64,000 nucleotides of DNA, from assembly GCA_039881145.1 (NCBI GenBank), contig JAYKKI010000063.1, positions 11,544,501 to 11,608,500 on the forward strand, in the 5' to 3' direction. Of this stretch, positions 1 through 12,939 are shown piece by piece. This stretch comes from Druceiella hillmani (lineage: Eukaryota; Arthropoda; Insecta; Lepidoptera; Hepialidae). The notes beneath the pieces were generated by a model. It was not told where the DNA came from. It worked only from the letters and a program-made list of their open reading frames with translations, and searched no databases. Made by a program: the position numbers and the translations under genes. The number at the start of each line of letters is the position of its first letter. Within the stretch, counting starts at the first letter, position 1.

Positions 1-119
1 TAACTTTCCTTTTCTGATATAACAATATTTGCCGTCGATACAATATAAATATTTTCACGGATAATTAAGTTCTGACAAGGGTTATCTTATTATCTTATTA
101 AATCTATATATATAAAATG

Positions 120-177
<58 letters not shown>

Positions 178-632
178 TATATAAATGTCCACCTAGGATT
201 GCGGTTAAATTACGTATAACACGTTTTCCTCAGAACGGAAAGTTACTCACATAGTAAACTACGTATTAATAAAGTATATACTTGTGAGAAAAAACAAAAT
301 AATTAAACACGTGTCACTTGTTATCAAATCTGAATTAAACATTGATTATTAGATATAAAATTTGATAAGTTTTCTTGCTCATAACATAAAGATGAGTTTA
401 CGTGAAATAAATGGATTTAAAAAAAAAGCTATAAATGCTGATAAAACAAAGTAAATACTTAAAATGATACTTTATGCGAATACCTTTCATTAAGTAACTC
501 GGGTACAGTAGCATACACTGTTCATATATTTAATTATAAAAAATCAGCCCATTTTCACTTTAATATTATCATTTAGCTATGTACAAACAAACTACTTTTT
601 AAATTTCAATTGATTGCACTGACGTGTTGTAT
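1..632. repeat. Duplicated block A, left part
   Basis: This stretch matches 12,690-13,475 in the same orientation. Shared landmarks are the lead-in TTGCCGTCGATACAATATAA, a long AT tract, the segment beginning AATGTCCACCTA, and the end ATTGATTGCACTGACGTGTT. In one sampled ungapped stretch (about 180-300) identity is in the high eighties per cent by eye. No open reading frame is conserved between the copies, so this looks like non-coding duplicated DNA or a low-copy repeat. The block begins at or before the window edge. Confidence 0.85.
121..182. repeat. (AT)n microsatellite
   Basis: Nearly pure TA dinucleotide repeat of about 60 bp inside block A. The duplicate at 12,787-12,937 is more than twice as long and interrupted, so the tract has changed length since duplication. 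Confidence 0.95.
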
Positions 633-2521
633 ACACATATGTATATATTGATAATGGCCATGACAGCGTCTAAGATCATCTTTTAAGCTTTGGTATATTT
701 TGGTGGTCTTCTATAGTTTGGTGTAACTCATTCAGGTAGAGAACACACAATTCGCTTACACAACAGACGTACAGAGAGACGTTGCCTTTTGTAATTTGTA
801 AACATGAGTTAGAAACGCAGAATGAAGGAGGAAACAGGGCAGAATGTATGAAACATAAAACTTCTACTTCTCGAGACTGACAATCATCGTCAAATCAGTT
901 ATCTATTATTGATGATGAGTTCCAAAAAGCAGTTAATTCTAATGATTTTGCTTTTCTCTTGTTTTTGAGAAGATACCATGAATAATCACATACATGGCAT
1001 GAATAATTTGATGAAGTTTTTTCGGAAATTCCCATTTTCCCTTTAATGAGACATGGTAAAACTGATTAATCTAAAATTACAGTAAACCTAATTCGATACA
1101 AACAGTAACTGTGTAAGCGCAATACGTAGCATGATTACACATTACGTAAGAGCCACATACATTATAAAAAAATACATTTAAAAAGTGGGAGTACATGTAA
1201 ACTATCCCCATAGCACATATGATATGTTCTGCTCTCTTTTGGCATTATAGAATGCTCGGTACATTAGCGCGAATTCAACTACAAATTTAGCTCAAGTTTA
1301 TCAATAAATTAATTAATAAACTGTCCAAATGACCACTGTGTCAATATGTGTGTGTGGGCGTGAGGTGTACACAGTCGAGGTCTCTGATGAAGAATTATCT
1401 TGTCATTTCAATGACACGCGTAGGTTTGGTTGGAATAACGACAGAGCTTTCAGGGATATGAGTATTTCCACGAAGCTTTGTTATTTCCTAGCTTTCGGTG
1501 CCTATATTTAGGCAGTTGAGTAAACTAGTGAAGGATAATATTGAATCGATCTTAAATAAATTGTATGAGGTATAAATTTAAACGCTTTTAACAGTAGTGA
1601 AAAAATATAAAGTTGGTTAAGAAAGTACGAATTTAATCGATAATTAGAAGTATTCATTTCTAGTAACAACTTTTTTATAGTAAAGAGAGTGAACGTGTAG
1701 ATTTATGTATGTGAAATAGTATTTCAATTTACATCAATAGGCATTCCTTGCATATTCAAATATATTAACATTTTTTGCCACGTAAATATCATAATTCAAC
1801 TTTATCCAACTATTTATTTAATATTTTCAAATTTAACTACATGATCAAATGATCATGTAACAATTTATCCATTAACGTACGATAACAGAAATGGAATTGA
1901 AACCAATGCGCTCAGTAAACACCTGGTATTGTTTGCAAATACACATATTCTTAATTCAATAAACATGCTTCAGATGAAATGTATCTCATTCCACTTTAAT
2001 AAGATTTGATTTTTCACATTTTTTTTTGTTTTTTTTTAATACAAAGAATACTGTTAGACAAATATTAACGTCTGCAGAATATTTAACGTGTGCAGAAGTC
2101 GTCCATAAATATTTCATCAAAGAACAAATTTTAAAAAGGAATCAAATATAAACCTCCTTTTACGCATTTTTACGTTTTATTTAAATGTTTTCGTTTTCTC
2201 GTTTTTTGTGTGTAATTTATTGCAAATTGTGTTTTAATTGTTTTGCCAAAAAGGCCGATTAAGTCGAAAATGCAGGAAATAGTTTGTCGCAAAAATAGAA
2301 TCGGTATGCAAAAAAAATTCCACAAAAATTATTATTTCGTGACAGCTTTGTAATTATCGAGCGGTTTTTGTAATTTAATATAAATGTATTCTAATTAAAG
2401 GGGAAAAAACTGAGAAAAAAACTTCTTTTTCTCCTAATGATTTTTGTCCTGGCTGGACAATATTAATAGAAAAACCAAAAATTTATTAATTTCGGCTAAA
2501 TTTATATTTTTGATATATATA

Positions 2522-2599
<78 letters not shown>

Positions 2600-3461
2600 T
2601 ACATGTATGCACGCACATGTACATTTTGTATTGTTATCAGTCTCCTTTTCGCCGGGAATTTTCCTCATTTCAAATGAAAAGGATTTTTCCGATGAAAGAA
2701 ATTAACTTTAAAGAAATTAATTTTCTAAAGATTTCTTTCGAGACACATAAACTGTAACCAGGAACTGTTTCCAAGGTTTTAAATATTAGTTTGTAACGAC
2801 TTATTAAGAATTTTAAAACTTCCTTAAAGAATGACGAAAAAATTAAAATATGATTAGAATGACCAAAATTTTTAAAACATTTTCTAATAACGGCATTGTA
2901 ATGATATCCGTACATATACGTGCAACCAAAAGCTATTTCCACAATTAAATTAATTTTTTAAGTTGATAAATTGAGCTAACATGTTGATGTAAATTTCCAC
3001 GTGCGAATTAAGGATGTATATTGAAATTTAAAAAATACTGTTTATTCAATAGAAAACCTTTATAATAATTGTTTTAAATAATGGTACGTAATATTTTTTT
3101 TTTATGTGCGATTAGTAATGTAAACAAGACTTGATTAAGATGAAATAAATTTGGTAAGTTTTATTATAAATTAATATGAACTTTCCCTTCAATTAATTTA
3201 AGTATCTGGGATTATGAACGTAATATGCGGTATCCTATTATATTTTAATTTAATGTGGTTATCCCCGTAAATGGTCGTGTGTGCGCTTTCTCCAACATTT
3301 TGATAAATTATGTTCATACTCAGTATTACGTTACATTCTAAATAATTCTGTTACCTATTTCACTGTCATTACACCCAGTAAGAGCAATGCCTTCTATGAA
3401 AACTCAGAAAAATTATTCAGCATACCCTTACCGACAAGAATACATAATTTATCAAAAACGA
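633..3461. other. Gene-less spacer between the two parts of block A
   Basis: No convincing gene. The matching gap in A' (13,476-15,175) is shorter and its sequence is unrelated by eye, so each copy received different insertions. A 60-codon plus-strand ORF at 1,329-1,511 is richer in G+C than its surroundings but matches nothing I recognise and has no visible splice or promoter context. ORFs at 2,444-2,677 and 2,486-2,668 are translations of an AT tract. The rest is AT-rich DNA with homopolymer runs. Confidence 0.5.
2521..2604. repeat. (AT)n microsatellite
   Basis: About 80 bp of TA repeat with a few interruptions (ACATATATAAC). The tyrosine/isoleucine-rich ORFs across it are artefacts of the repeat. 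Confidence 0.95.
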
Positions 3462-5625
3462 AACTATTTGAGAAATCGCGGAGAGTCTAAGTTTTATTTT
3501 TTTTTGCTTGAAAAACATTATGGCCAAATTATTTGGAAAGAAGGAAATTTAAATTTCAATATTTTTTTAATAATCAATGTTTTTTTTAATTCTGCGGCAA
3601 TTTTTAATGTGGATACGATATTTTGAATACATATACTTTCCATTAATTACTACTTTTGTCCGAAAAGTTTTTGTCAGCACTGTACATTTGGCCATAAAAA
3701 AATTAACTTAACGAATAATTTTTTTTTTAATTGTTGAAAAGTCAAATTTATTTAAACCAAATTATTCAATATGGGTTAAGATAGATGGATAAACCAAAAT
3801 CATTCCAATGGGATATGCAATAGCTAGTTTTAAATCTCAATATTTTGTATTATTATAAATTTGCAATGAAATTTTGATCTGCATGTCAGTCCACTATTTT
3901 TTTACCTTCTCGGCATATCGTAAAATATTAATCAAAGTAAACATATTTTCTTGAAATATTCTGTATATTTTGAAATCACGGGAAGCTTTTAAGAATGTAA
4001 AGAAATAAATAATATTGAAAAGGAAAATGGTAAAATTTTAATGAAACCAAACTTCACTTCAGTGAACTAATGTTCTACAAACGGAAATCGACTTAACTGT
4101 CATAACATTTCATTTTGTTATCGTGTCACCGTCCGTTCTGCTATCAGATTCTGCCTAGAATATATTATGGACACGTGTAGAGTGTTTGGTATTTTATCAT
4201 ACACTAATGATCTATCTGATACAAAGTTCTGCTACCAGCCGGTCGTTACAAGTAACACCCACACAAAAACACACACGCGCATGTGTCTACAGAGTCCGTA
4301 TAAACCCTGTTACGATAATATCGTAATTACTTGATGAATAATGAAACTGAAAAAAAAATTAAATCCTTTTTATATATTTCGATATGAGGTGTTTATGATT
4401 GACATCATTCCTCTACTGTCATTAATATTTTATTAATTTAAGTTGATCTCATTGTAAATTTTTCTGAGAATCAGCATGATACGCTTATATTAATGAAAAA
4501 GTTTCTGGGCTCAACGAACTTACTTACTTTTTTAAATAATTCCTTTTTTAAATACGTTTATTTACAAGTGGTTTCACAAACATAAATAGTTTTGGATCTA
4601 CAACTGTAATTATGCCAAATTTCAGCTTCATATATTACACAGTTTTGATTTTAAAAGACGGTGACAGACAGTGGGACGAACGGAAATCAAGGTGAGGCAG
4701 TAAGTCTTGATTGGACATTTTCGGCATGAAATATTTAAAAATATCTTTCAGAATATCAACAATTTACATTTAATGTTAATAAATAAATATGAGGAAAGTA
4801 TGTAGGCACGAAGATATAAATGTAAAAATGTGTTTTCTAACTCTTATGACACGCATAACATATAGTTTTATGAAAATGTAGTTCACAATCAAATGAAACT
4901 ACTTGATATAGTATTATTTCTACTTTCTTTATTAGCAGAACTTTGTATCAGATATTTCAAATATATTCAATATTTGAAAATTTAGTTTAAAAATTAACAA
5001 AGAACTTTGTTTTTTTTCATCATTCCTTCCATTGTATTACAATGCAATGGTAGAAATGATGGAAAATGAATAAATTTACAACCCCCGAACAAAAGTAGAA
5101 ATTGGTCAACTTGGAAAAATACTCTGTTTAGTTGAGATTGATGAATGAAAACGATTTTATGATGGATAGATAATATAAGAAAATGGTAATATTAATAAAG
5201 TGAAAAATTGCTTATTGTACAAATAATATGAGATTTAGCGTGTTATAAGTCATAAATTTACCACCAGAACTGTATTTGGCTCTTAATGTCGCCCACCACA
5301 CGTTCATTACACTTATCTTGTAAACTTTATGTATACCAGTAAAATAGTTTAACAAGCGTTTTTGAGTTATTACCGCTAGGCAACAACGTAAACAAATTTA
5401 AGCAAACTTTTTTGGGAAATAATTAATTAAATTCTTTTTTGTTTTACTGAATGGACCTTGATGAAATAGAAAGGCGAATGACTAGTATAAGTTATTACAC
5501 TATTTTTCCGTCAAAAATAAAGTGGGTCTCATGTATACACCATCCTTTTGCCTAAAAATTGCCTTGAACAATTTTTAACAGTGTGTTTAGTTACAGTAGA
5601 TATCAACAAAAATTCTTGGCAAGAT
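3462..5625. repeat. Duplicated block A, right part
   Basis: Matches 15,176-17,215 in direct orientation, starting at AGAAATCGCGGAG and ending near the shared CACCATCCTTTT segment and its downstream 90 bp. Small indels are frequent and the copies have no shared reading frame. The clearest large difference is a 104-bp insertion at 4,882-4,985 that is absent from the other copy. Confidence 0.85.
4882..4985 (-). mobile_element. Short foldback element, ribozyme-lacking family member
   Basis: A 104-bp insertion relative to the empty site in A' near 16,534. It opens with TTCACAAT followed by AAATGAAACTAC, the same left terminus as the ribozyme element at 29,014, and runs through the family segment TATTATTTCTACTTTCTTTA on the minus strand. 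Near its right end it has CAAATATATTCAAT, the family's right terminus, on the plus strand. The middle, where longer copies carry the hammerhead motif, is missing. A possible TAG duplication flanks it, too short to rely on. Confidence 0.65.
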
Positions 5626-6045
5626 GCATATTTTCCTGAAACTTTTTCGTGGACTTCTAAAAACCCATATTTTTTAATATTTTACCTAGGGTAGTTTCGA
5701 AAACAAGGGGAGGGGGTATATTGTTTTATATCTTTCAGTAAATCGCTGAATATGTAATACTCAAAATTATGAAAACATGTTTTAAGACCCTAATATCTAG
5801 CTTTTCAACGAAACATCCTACTATATACGGAATTTAAAAAATGGAGCATTTAATTTGCCCGCCTTAATATTTCCAAATGAATATTTTTGAGTTTTACTTG
5901 CTATATGTTCAGGTTAATATGTTTGACTATTGTACCACATTTAAAGTTTCTACGTTAGGTATTTTTAAAAAAAATATGCTACACATGATTGATCTTATAC
6001 GAGGGGTAGGGTTCCGTCTTTCCCTTGGAGGTACGGAACCGTATG
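5600..6045 (+). repeat. Dispersed repeat with GGTACGGAACC end
   Basis: Ends in a segment containing GGGTTCCGTCTT and GAGGTACGGAACC. It resembles 58,490-58,925 in layout: a CATATT/TTTAATA-rich body, then a CTTCA/CATAC..GGAATT-like stretch, then TACGGAAC. This type of repeat with a terminal TACGGAACC is common in lepidopteran genomes (general knowledge). Its mobile class is not evident from the sequence. The ORF at 5,877-6,098 lies inside it and is not considered a gene. Confidence 0.5.
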
Positions 6046-6284
6046 AAAACTGTATTATTTTTAGAGTAAGATCTCTTTTTTCCGAAAAGCTATATTAAAA
6101 GTCGATTACTAATAAAATTATCTGAATTATAATTATATCATTAAAACTCCAAGCGGACGCAGTATTAAAATAAACACACGCAGGGTTTGCAATAGAAAAC
6201 AACGAACTATTGTTCCTGAGAAATTAGCGACTAATTTAATTAACAATCGGATGTGTACATACTAATAAGTTGTTTCAGGTGCAT

Positions 6285-6478
6285 CTGGTATGGGGAAATT
6301 TGTACTAAAGCCGATGCTAAGATTTCAAGGATACCATACCAATATTAATGAGCTGAAAACTATAATGCACAACTAAATAATCAATACATGGTTTAAAAGA
6401 GCAATGATGAAGATTTTTATGCTACATTAACTTAGAGTACGTGACATCACACACTACGATAGAATGGCGATCAATATA
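6285..6478. repeat. Dispersed ~190-bp repeat, copy 1
   Basis: Closely matches 19,715-19,900 in direct orientation. Shared landmarks are GGGAAATTTGTAC, AATGAGCTGAAAACTATAAT, GCACAACTAAATAAT and GTACGTGA.GTCACACACTACGA. Flanks differ, so it is an interspersed repeat. No terminal repeats or coding capacity are visible. Confidence 0.75.
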
Positions 6479-8360
6479 CAGCATTTCTAATTATTATATT
6501 TGCTGAACACAAGCCCCGCAGTGCTGAATTCCAGAATCTCAGTTCAAATCAGTCATCGTCCATTTCCAGTGTTGAAGTTCACTTCAGTCCTTAACATTTG
6601 AAGAAACTATTAACGATTAATATTAAAAAATGTAAATAAATTGTAAATAATTAAAAATCTTTCTCAGTAATTATTTTTTTTATTTGAACTGGAAAACTAT
6701 TCTAAAATATGTAATACGTTAAAGGACGTACTTACATTATAAGAAGGTACTAAAAGTGCGTTCTTATAGACAAAACAATACAACGAGAATATAGAAACGA
6801 ATTAAACTTCTGGAGTAGTCCTTCAGTGAATAGCTAAAAGAACATCTAAAACAATGTTTATTTTCTGAATCAAATTCTTTACGCAAAACTGTTTTTAAAA
6901 TGGGTCGCTGACATATAATACAAGTCGTGACATATAATACAAGGTCGCTACAAAGAAGAAAAAGTAATTAATTTTAAATGTCAGTTACACTGAACACAAT
7001 TTTTATTTATTTCCCAGACTTAATATCCCTTACATTTGGAAAACGGAAATCATCTTTTATAACAAAAATTCTACCATCGACTAATCGCCAAATATTCCAA
7101 TCCATTTACAAGTGCCAAAATTAACTTAACTGCTAAATTTATAATTATATAAACTGCTAAATTTATATTTATTAAAATTCCGTCTCAATTTACAAAACAG
7201 GAACAATCTCTTACCCGTGTATTCACAAAGGACCAACCAAAGTCTCTTTGTAATGACTTACCCAAATTGAAATATCTCAAACACTTAGGGGAACTTCAAT
7301 TACCGTCATGACAATATCTGCTCCATACTTAACGTGAATTATGAATCGCGAAACTGACACTTGATAAAGTCAATTCCTGTTTGACACTAAAGGCCAACTC
7401 ATTCCGTAACTAAGTTTGCTTAAAGTATTCAATGCGATCAAGTTTCGTCCTTTCAAAGACCATATTGTAATTTTGACCAATTATGTCCTAGTGAAGTGCC
7501 TGAATAAAGGTATTCATTGATTTAATTTCACTCCTTAGAATATGTCTGCTGAAATTTTCTATAGGCACTTGGAAATTGAATTATATCCTTGAGTTTATGT
7601 ATTTCGATTCGGATAGTTTTATAAGAATTGTCAATCCAAATTTCCTCTTTCTGTTAGTAAACTCCAAAATAATTAAATTAATTCTACTGAAATCCTACAT
7701 TTGTGATTACATTTAATATTTAATTTAGTTTGGTATGTTTCTAGTTTCAACTGTTAAACGTTGGGATAAAAGTACATTAGTTTACTAGTCGCTTTTTATG
7801 TGATTCTGAATTATGCATGAATTGTTTTGGTCAAGTTTATGATGAGCATGGCTCCTCATCTTCACCTCTTTCTTTCCTTATTCATAATTTCAGCAATACG
7901 ATCCAAGCGTGTTTAAGTAGTTCGTGATTCCATTCAACTATCAATCAATACATTTTTTTGTTTTTATTTTCCACTTTTCATTTTTGCTAGTATTTTTATC
8001 TGTTTATAATATTTACAAATTCCCCCTACAGGTGTTAATATTATATCTGTATAAATATTTTCAAAAATTGTCTAAGAATTTTCATAATCTTTGAATTTTC
8101 TTCGCAGCGTAAGTAACAACTTTTCCCAAAACATAACAAGACTTTTTTTTCGGATTTCCCTCCTAATGTCTCATTATTATAAGCAGAAATCCCAAGGAAA
8201 CAATTTAAGATAAATACTGAATTCCTTCTTGCCAAATGATACCTACTTGTATCGCTCAATACTCAAAGCCCGCGTCGTTGTTGTGATAATGTCGCGCAGC
8301 GCCTGGTGCGCTTGCACTGTAGGACACTTAACCCTTACGTTAACGCTTAAATGGAGTATG
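6475..8360. repeat. Duplicated block B
   Basis: Matches 10,282-12,190 in direct orientation (offset about 3.8 kb). Landmarks include CCGTCTCAATTTACAAAACA, the AGGACC..AAAGTCT region, TTTCCTCTTTCTGTTAGT, and a CpG-rich end around 8,270-8,335. Identity is about 80% in the stretch I aligned by eye. The minus-strand ORF 8,041-8,259 overlaps a partly similar ORF in B' (11,864-12,076), but reading frame is not preserved along its length, so I do not call a gene. Confidence 0.8.
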
Positions 8361-8825
8361 AAATAATATTTAAATAAAATCACATTATCTTGGATTACAA
8401 AATTGCAACTTTTTATTTTCAAACAGTCTTTGTGAAAATATTATTTGTGAACAGAAACAAAACATATTCATTTAATAAATAAAAATATAAAAATAGTTAA
8501 GTGAGGTTAACAACTGTTTTACATTAATACCTTGACAGATGAATAAAACGATAAGCTGCAAAAACGGCCAGGTATTTCTATTATTAATTGTTTTCTATTT
8601 TTAGAATTTATTATAACAGTTTACAGAATTTATTAGATTTTAACTTATTTTGATTGTAATTTGATTTTTATACTAACTGATATATCCGTGAAAATGTATG
8701 TAATTACCTTCTTTCAGCTTCCAACAAAGCAACGAGTCGACGCGATTTTTACACAGAGATAGTATATTTACCTACTTTTATCTTGGAAAAATTCTTAACA
8801 ACCCTATCTATAACAATATTTATCT

Positions 8826-8987
8826 TTATATAACTATTAACTATTACCTGTTAACTGTTGACCATTAACTGTTAACCGCTACAAGTTAACTGTAAACGGC
8901 TATAAGTTATCTATTAACCGTTAACTGTTAAATATTAACTGTTAAGTGTTAATTGTTAACTGTTGACCATTAACTATATTTAACTTT
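8826..8987. repeat. Degenerate GTTAAC/TTAACTGTT tandem repeat
   Basis: At least ten loosely spaced copies of (G/C)TGTTAAC or TTAACTGTT-like units in about 160 bp, including TTAACTGTTGACCATTAACT twice. Unit length drifts between about 7 and 14 bp, suggesting an old slippage array. Confidence 0.7.
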
Positions 8988-9079
8988 ATAACTATGAATT
9001 ATAATATCAATTTTCAATATTTAACTTTCGTTAATCATTCTAGGTGGCGCTGCATATTTTAATTTCTCTCTATAAGGTT

Positions 9080-9119
9080 GTAACTTAACCACGCGAACAA
9101 AGCCGCGGGTAAAAGCTAA
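9080..9119 (+). mobile_element. Helitron-like 3' terminus
   Basis: CGCG-AACAAAGC-CGCG forms a short hairpin, followed 8 nt later by CTAA and then T. Helitron 3' ends carry a hairpin shortly before a terminal CTRR and insert between A and T. The wording AGCCGCGGGTAAAAGCTA resembles common lepidopteran non-autonomous Helitron ends. The 5' end of this copy could not be placed. Confidence 0.5.
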
Positions 9120-9633
9120 TAACATTATCAGCCAGTTGAAAGTACTTCTTACGGTATCGCGTCATGCTGTGTTACCCTATGGTATAATATTTAGTATCCA
9201 TGGTATATTAGTTTCAGTCATAAAGGTCTATTTCCAAAACGATAACTCGTTTGAGTTATCAAGAAAATGACCAATAGTTTTAGATATGAACAAATATTTG
9301 TCGATTTTTCTGTTCAGTGGTTTTAATTATATCTTCTTGTCAGCTGAGGTTGCAACAGTTGGGCATTCATTTTTATTGGCCCTAATTACAGACCCCAGGA
9401 AAGTTATGAAATAAATAATTACGTTGTCAAATAAATAATCATGTCCAGTTAGTTGTTTACATGTTTTTGGTGTCTTCTGTGATTGTAAAAACAAGTAATT
9501 TGTTTTTTTTAAGTAAGTGTCGGAAAGTTTTTAATTATTTAAACCTAGTCCTATTCGACTTTCTTCGATATAACTCGTTTTAGGTACCAAATATAAATGT
9601 ACTAGGTTGTCAATATATGAAGTGAAATTAGCA

Positions 9634-9636
<3 letters not shown>

Positions 9637-9679
<43 letters not shown>

Positions 9680-9691
9680 TTTATATATACA

Positions 9692-9733
<42 letters not shown>
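9637..9733. repeat. (AT)n microsatellite
   Basis: About 95 bp of TA repeat with AAATATTTATATATACAT interruptions. The 72-codon tyrosine/isoleucine ORF over it is not a gene. Confidence 0.95.
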
Positions 9734-10059
9734 ATTTAGGTAGACTTTATAACCTATGCACTTATAAAGTGCTCCGTCATATAGGATATTTTTTAGATTT
9801 TTCTCGCTTTCGGTTTACAAGGTAGAGATGCAAGACAAGGATTTTAATTGCATTTTCGGAAATGTTGTTCAAACTTAATTTTGTTAAACACTGTGTTTTG
9901 TTGCTTATATTTACGACCCCAAAATGACCTCTCATATTGTTAAGATTTTTGTACTTTATGTATACATTACCTTGTCCATATGTTTACGTCATCGTTTATG
10001 ATAACTATGTCAGAATCTATATCAGCTCTCTACGTCTTATGCTCTCTCAGATAACGGTC

Positions 10060-10190
10060 TGTGATAGACGTATGAAAAAAACATCGAGCCCATACCAAAT
10101 AAATCTGATTTTCCATTTTTGTTTCTGTCACACCGTTGACTTGTCAAATTTAATGCTTATAGAGGAATACTCCCAAATATCTCGTATTAA
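10060..10190. repeat. Dispersed ~130-bp repeat R, copy 1
   Basis: Direct match to 13,667-13,800. Landmarks are CGTATGAAAAAA, GAGCCCATACC, TCTGATTTTCCA and TTGACTTGTCAAAT. It lies just left of B' here and inside the spacer of A' there, so it is an independent interspersed repeat. Confidence 0.75.
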
Positions 10191-10281
10191 CATGATGACA
10201 TGATCCGTTTTCAAATAGACCTTACCTTCTCTTGATTAAGCCCAATTTCCAGGTACCTCAGCAAACTGCATTCCCTCATGT

Positions 10282-12190
10282 ATCAGCATTCCTAATCTTT
10301 ATAAACGCTCGATACTAGCTCCGTAGTGCCGAAGTCTAAAATCTCATTTCACATCAGTCAACTTCCAATTATATTGCTATAATTATATTTAATCCAACTG
10401 TAATATTTTATCAATCATATTAACATTTAAAAAAAGTTTGTTTCAAGCACGTTAAGAAATATAAATTAATTTTAATTAATAAAAAATCTGAAGATATTGA
10501 TTGTATTTTAAGTTATACTTGAAGATGGTTCAAATAAAATATAACACATTAATGAACTTGTTCACATTTATAAGTACGTATTTATATCTAAAAGTACTTT
10601 CGAAATAAAATGAAAGAAAAAATAAAAACGAGTTATTGTTTTGAAAATATACCTTAATTTGTCGCTTGGATCGTCCAAGGTACTTCTATTTCTGAGTCAA
10701 TATCTTCGCGCGACATTCTAAAGGAACAGTTTGTTAGAGATCCCATGATAACCTGGAAGTTCAATGGGTTGCTGGTGAATGAAATGGACACATAAAGAAA
10801 AAAAAATAATTTTAAAGTTTAAATAATAATGGACAGCACTTTTAATAAATCGCAGATTTAAAAGAAACACTTCACGTGAGAAATGATCATTTTCAATAAA
10901 CATTCTATCGTCAACTAACCGTCAAACTTTCCATTCAATTTGAAAACGTCGAAAATGAATTAATTATTAACTTTATATTTACAAATATACATACTAGGTT
11001 TCCGTCTCAATTTACAAAACAGGAGCAATCACTTAACCTCGTATCCCCAAAGGACCAAAGTCTGTTCTTAATAACTTACACAAAATGAAGCATCTCAAGT
11101 CTTTAGGGGAATTTCAATTTCCACATGGCAATACCTGCTTGACTCCTAGCATGAATTATGAATTGAAAAACCGACACCTGACGAAGTCATTCCCTGTTTG
11201 TCACTAAGGGTACATTTACTCCGCCATTTAAATTGTTCAAAGTGTTAAACGCGACCAAGTTTCGCCATTTCTAAGGTCATATTGTCATTTTGGACTAATT
11301 GGGTCATAGTCGAGGGTTTGACTAAAGGTGTTCATTAACCCGACTTCAGACCTCAGTATACATCCGTTTTAACTTTTCATGGGTATTTGGAAACTGAATT
11401 GTATCCGTGAGTTTATATAATTCAACTCGAATAATTTTACGGAAGTTTCCAAAGTGAATTTCCTCTTTCTGTTAGTGTAACCCCAAAGCGATTAAATTAA
11501 TTAAACTGAAATTCTATATAGGTGAATACTTGCAATATTTCAATTAATTAAGTATATTTTTGGTCTCTAATATTACACTTTAGGATGAAAATAAATGGAA
11601 TACTTTTCGCTTTTACATACGAATATCGGCCCCCTTAAATTGTAAATGAAATGAGTAGGTCAATTTTATGATGAACACGGTTCCTCATATTCATCTCTTT
11701 TTCTTCCAATTCATGGTTTCAGGAACACGAACATAGCGTGCTTAAGCAGTTCACGATTCCATCCAACTATCAACCAATTTATTCTTACATTTTTATTTTA
11801 CATTCTTCTTTTGCTGTTTTATTTTCATGGTTTCATTTATTTAGAAACTCCTTATTGTAGGTTTTAATATTTTATCTGTATAAATATGTCCAAAAGTTGT
11901 CTAATCTTTAATATCTGGCTCTTCTTCACTACTCTTCCTTTCTTTTCCCAAAGTGTGGCGAGAACATTTTCAGATTGATCCCTAAAGGTGTCATTACCAT
12001 AAAGGGAAAATACGTGAAAAAAACATAATAAGAACACTGAATTACCAGTGTTATTAATAATGCCTACCTGTATCACTCAATATTCAAAACATAAAAAGTG
12101 TTCGTCGCGTTATCTTGTTAATGCTACGCGGCACCCGGTGTGCGTGCATAGTAAGATGCTTAACGTTTGCGTTACAGTTGAAATAGTGTA
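10282..12190. repeat. Duplicated block B'
   Basis: Second copy of block B (6,475-8,360). The CpG-rich right end around 12,105-12,165 is retained in both copies. ORFs 10,718-10,903 and 11,864-12,076 on the minus strand have no recognisable domain. B' lies about 500 bp upstream of A', which suggests the original unit was ordered B then A. Confidence 0.8.
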
Positions 12191-12689
12191 ACTCAATAAA
12201 AGGGCAAAATAGGAAAAGAATTATTATTATTATTATTATAGTATACTATACATCCTTAGGGACAAAAATAATTTTTCGAACTATTCGGACTATAGTGTAA
12301 AAATAAAATATGTACAAGTGGTAAATAAAAATATTAAACAACTGTCGGCAATTAACAAAATTACACCATATCGTTGTTACACTTTAGTATTTCAAGTAAA
12401 TAAAGTTGACGACACGGTTGTAAAGATTTTCTTGACGACATATGCCAAATTTGACTATTATTTCTGGAGGTTCAATTACTTTATTATATCTAAGATTTCT
12501 GATTACATTTACATTTCGTAATTATTATATTTTATTATATTTAACTTATATACATCAGACCTTATATAATATAATACAACTAGTGTTTCCCACCCAATTG
12601 TGTATTAACTATAAGAGAATATTTCTAATCAGATAATGAAACATTCGGAAATAAAAAAAAATTTCTCATTAAATACGTTAAAGGATATT
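12191..12689. other. Spacer between B' and A'
   Basis: AT-rich, with a short (ATT)n run near 12,221-12,240. The overlapping ORFs at 12,318-12,521 and 12,442-12,636 are hydrophobic and low in complexity. I see no gene. Confidence 0.5.
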
Positions 12690-12784
12690 ATTGACATTTC
12701 TTTTCTGATATAACAATATTTGCCGTCGATACAATATAAATATTTTCACCTTAATTATGGTTTTATCTTGTTTAATCTATACAC

Positions 12785-12855
<71 letters not shown>

Positions 12856-12901
12856 CATATACATACTTATATATATATATATATATATATACATATACAT
12901 A

Positions 12902-12939
<38 letters not shown>

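Larger units (their letters stand above)
8361..10059. other. Gene-less spacer between B and B'
   Basis: Holds a GTTAAC-rich low-complexity stretch, a Helitron-like 3' end and an AT microsatellite, listed separately. ORFs 9,607-9,825 and 9,937-10,203 are repeat-derived or unrecognised. Nothing else stands out. Confidence 0.5.

Noticed and set aside
8260..8345. Minus-strand peptide ending RALSIERYK before a GTAGGT, reminiscent of a GPCR ERY/DRY motif at an exon end
   Set aside because: The upstream residues do not form a transmembrane helix, the frame is not kept in the duplicate at 12,090-12,165, and the motif is too short.
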